Shown one piece after another: positions 63,221 to 64,000 of a stretch of 64,000 nt of DNA. The notes beneath the pieces were generated by a model. It was not told the DNA's origin. It worked only from the letters and a program-made list of their open reading frames with translations, and ran no database searches. The stretch comes from PNOJ01 sp016706845 (GTDB lineage: Bacteria; Krumholzibacteriota; Krumholzibacteriia; LZORAL124-64-63), in contig JADJIV010000008.1 in assembly GCA_016706845.1 (NCBI GenBank), positions 85,945-149,944 of the forward strand. The letters run 5' to 3'. The position numbers and the translations under genes are program-made. The stretch's first letter is position 1; each line of letters begins with the position of its first letter.

Positions 63221-63237
63221 TTGTTGCGGGGAGGGCC

Positions 63238-63648
63238 GTGGACGGCGACAGGCTGACGGGGCCTCTGCCCTGGACCTGCGAGCGGGGCGAAGGCCGCCTG
63301 GCCGTCCGCCTGGACCTGCTGGCCCAGGGGCGCGACCTGCTGCTGCTGATCGGCGGCGGCGCGGTCCACGCCGGCGCCGTGGCCGTCGCCTCGCCCGCCG
63401 GCGGCACCGCCGGCGAACCCTGCGACGAGCTGGCGGTCGTGCCCGGCCACAAGGAGGGGCCGCTGGCGAGGGAGGGCGCCCGGCGGCTGGCCGCCGCTTC
63501 GGGCCGCACCTGCGTCGCCGTCGCCGGCATCCACCAGGACGACGCGACCCCGGCCGAGATCGCCGCGATCGTGGCGCACGCCCACGACGCGCTGCAGACC
63601 CTGGCCGACGCCTTCGCGCGACGGAGGAACGAGGAAGGACAGACATGA
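63238..63648 (+). CDS. LpdD-like (prenylated-flavin chaperone-like) small protein
   Basis: 136 residues from GTG 63238, which has gggagg 4 nt upstream; longer frames start in poor context. The LLLLIGGGAVHAGAVAVASP strand-turn, VVPGHKEGPLAREGARRLA and VAGIHQDDATPAEIAAIVA are the pattern seen in LpdD-type proteins associated with UbiD-like decarboxylases. No ubiD or ubiX gene is in the window. Role here unknown. It overlaps the next gene (ATGA). Confidence 0.65.
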   Translation: MDGDRLTGPLPWTCERGEGRLAVRLDLLAQGRDLLLLIGGGAVHAGAVAVASPAGGTAGEPCDELAVVPGHKEGPLAREGARRLAAASGRTCVAVAGIHQDDATPAEIAAIVAHAHDALQTLADAFARRRNEEGQT

Positions 63649-64000
63649 CGACCCGCGACCTGCCCGCGATCGAAGCTGCGCTGCTGAGCTGGACGGACGA
63701 GATCGGCGCCATCGCCACCGGGCTGTTCCGCCGCACGGGGGAGCTGCGCTTCAAGCACGGGCAGGAGGCGATCACCGAGGCCGACCACCGCATCGAGCGC
63801 CTGCTGGTCGAACGGATCCGCGCGGCCTTTCCGGGCGACGCCGTCCAAGGCGAGGAGTTCGGCGACTCGGGCGGCGGGATCGCCGCCGCCGGCGGGCGCA
63901 CCTGGTACCTCGATCCCGTCGACGGGACGCTGAACTTCTCGCTCGGCCTGCCGGACTTCTGCACGTCGGTGGCCCTGATGGAGGGCGACGAGATCCTCGC
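63645..64000 (+). CDS. Inositol monophosphatase-family protein (3' end outside window)
   Basis: The first 118 residues are present and the frame runs off the window. HGQEAITEADHRIERLL, a GEE motif (VQGEEFGDS) and WYLDPVDGTLNFSLGLPDF carry the metal-binding Glu and Asp residues of the family (inositol monophosphatase, histidinol phosphatase, CysQ, FBPase IV). Substrate cannot be decided. ATG 63645 overlaps the preceding stop. Confidence 0.9.
   Translation, partial: MTTRDLPAIEAALLSWTDEIGAIATGLFRRTGELRFKHGQEAITEADHRIERLLVERIRAAFPGDAVQGEEFGDSGGGIAAAGGRTWYLDPVDGTLNFSLGLPDFCTSVALMEGDEIL

Overview
This window is a GC-rich (roughly 70 percent) piece of a Gram-negative-type bacterial chromosome. The first protein ends in an FlgD-like sorting domain with a PNPFNP motif, and a similar NPFNP-bearing tail is on the secreted phosphoesterase. 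This is typical of FCB-superphylum and neighbouring uncultivated lineages (Krumholzibacteriota/Eisenbacteria-like); the exact phylum is inference. An outer-membrane beta-barrel candidate, lipoproteins, a SPOR protein and a periplasmic glucan debranching enzyme fit a diderm cell. About 27 single-base frame breaks and two deletions of roughly 110-130 bp fall inside conserved genes, so the sequence looks like an unpolished assembly. Broken genes are annotated as single loci with the break positions given.

Layout. 1-2.7 kb: two secreted proteins with C-terminal sorting domains. 2.8-15 kb: an alpha-glucan region with a secreted debranching enzyme, a MalK-type ATPase, two GH57 enzymes, glgA and glgC, followed by an opposing glycosyltransferase-nitrilase pair. 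15.2-17.3 kb: a secreted Cys-rich protein and dusB. 17.3-23.7 kb: a pyrimidine operon (pyrR-pyrB-pyrC-TPR lipoprotein-pyrK-pyrD) behind a promoter and a PyrR-type attenuator. 23.7-28 kb, minus strand: a UDP-sugar module (UDP-glucose dehydrogenase, DegT aminotransferase), a divergent HemC-like protein and a CoA-binding protein. 28.1-34.8 kb: a membrane Fe-S oxidoreductase, a nitronate monooxygenase-like protein, a formylglycine-generating-enzyme-like lipoprotein and etfB-etfA; together these suggest ETF-to-menaquinone electron transfer. 35-36.5 kb: dihydrolipoyl dehydrogenase beside a transporter remnant.

36.5-41.8 kb: an S-adenosylmethionine-cycle module (an ArsR-methyltransferase regulator resembling SahR, ahcY, an outer-membrane protein, adenosine deaminase). 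It is bracketed by two inverted copies of a structured intergenic repeat that folds as a three-way junction. 41.8-46.9 kb: a trmH-DUF116-ubiA operon, a glycosyltransferase-TPR protein and a HAD 5'-nucleotidase. 46.9-50.1 kb: gatE-gatD, the Glu-tRNA(Gln) amidotransferase type known from archaea. 50.2-52.9 kb: rex, fabH and a SPOR protein. 53-58.9 kb: a phosphoglycolate-phosphatase-like gene, a YgfK-like Fe-S protein, a divergent phosphohexomutase, a glutaredoxin and a type II (archaeal-type) GAPDH homologue. 59-64 kb: a PDZ/GAF/PP2C phosphatase with a TPR partner, an LpdD-like protein and an inositol-monophosphatase-family gene cut by the window edge.

The strongest candidates for new biology are the bacterial gatDE pair, the three-way-junction repeat, the YgfK-like/phosphohexomutase operon, the orphan HemC-like protein and the type II GAPDH. 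No tRNA, rRNA, CRISPR array, insertion sequence or origin was recognised.
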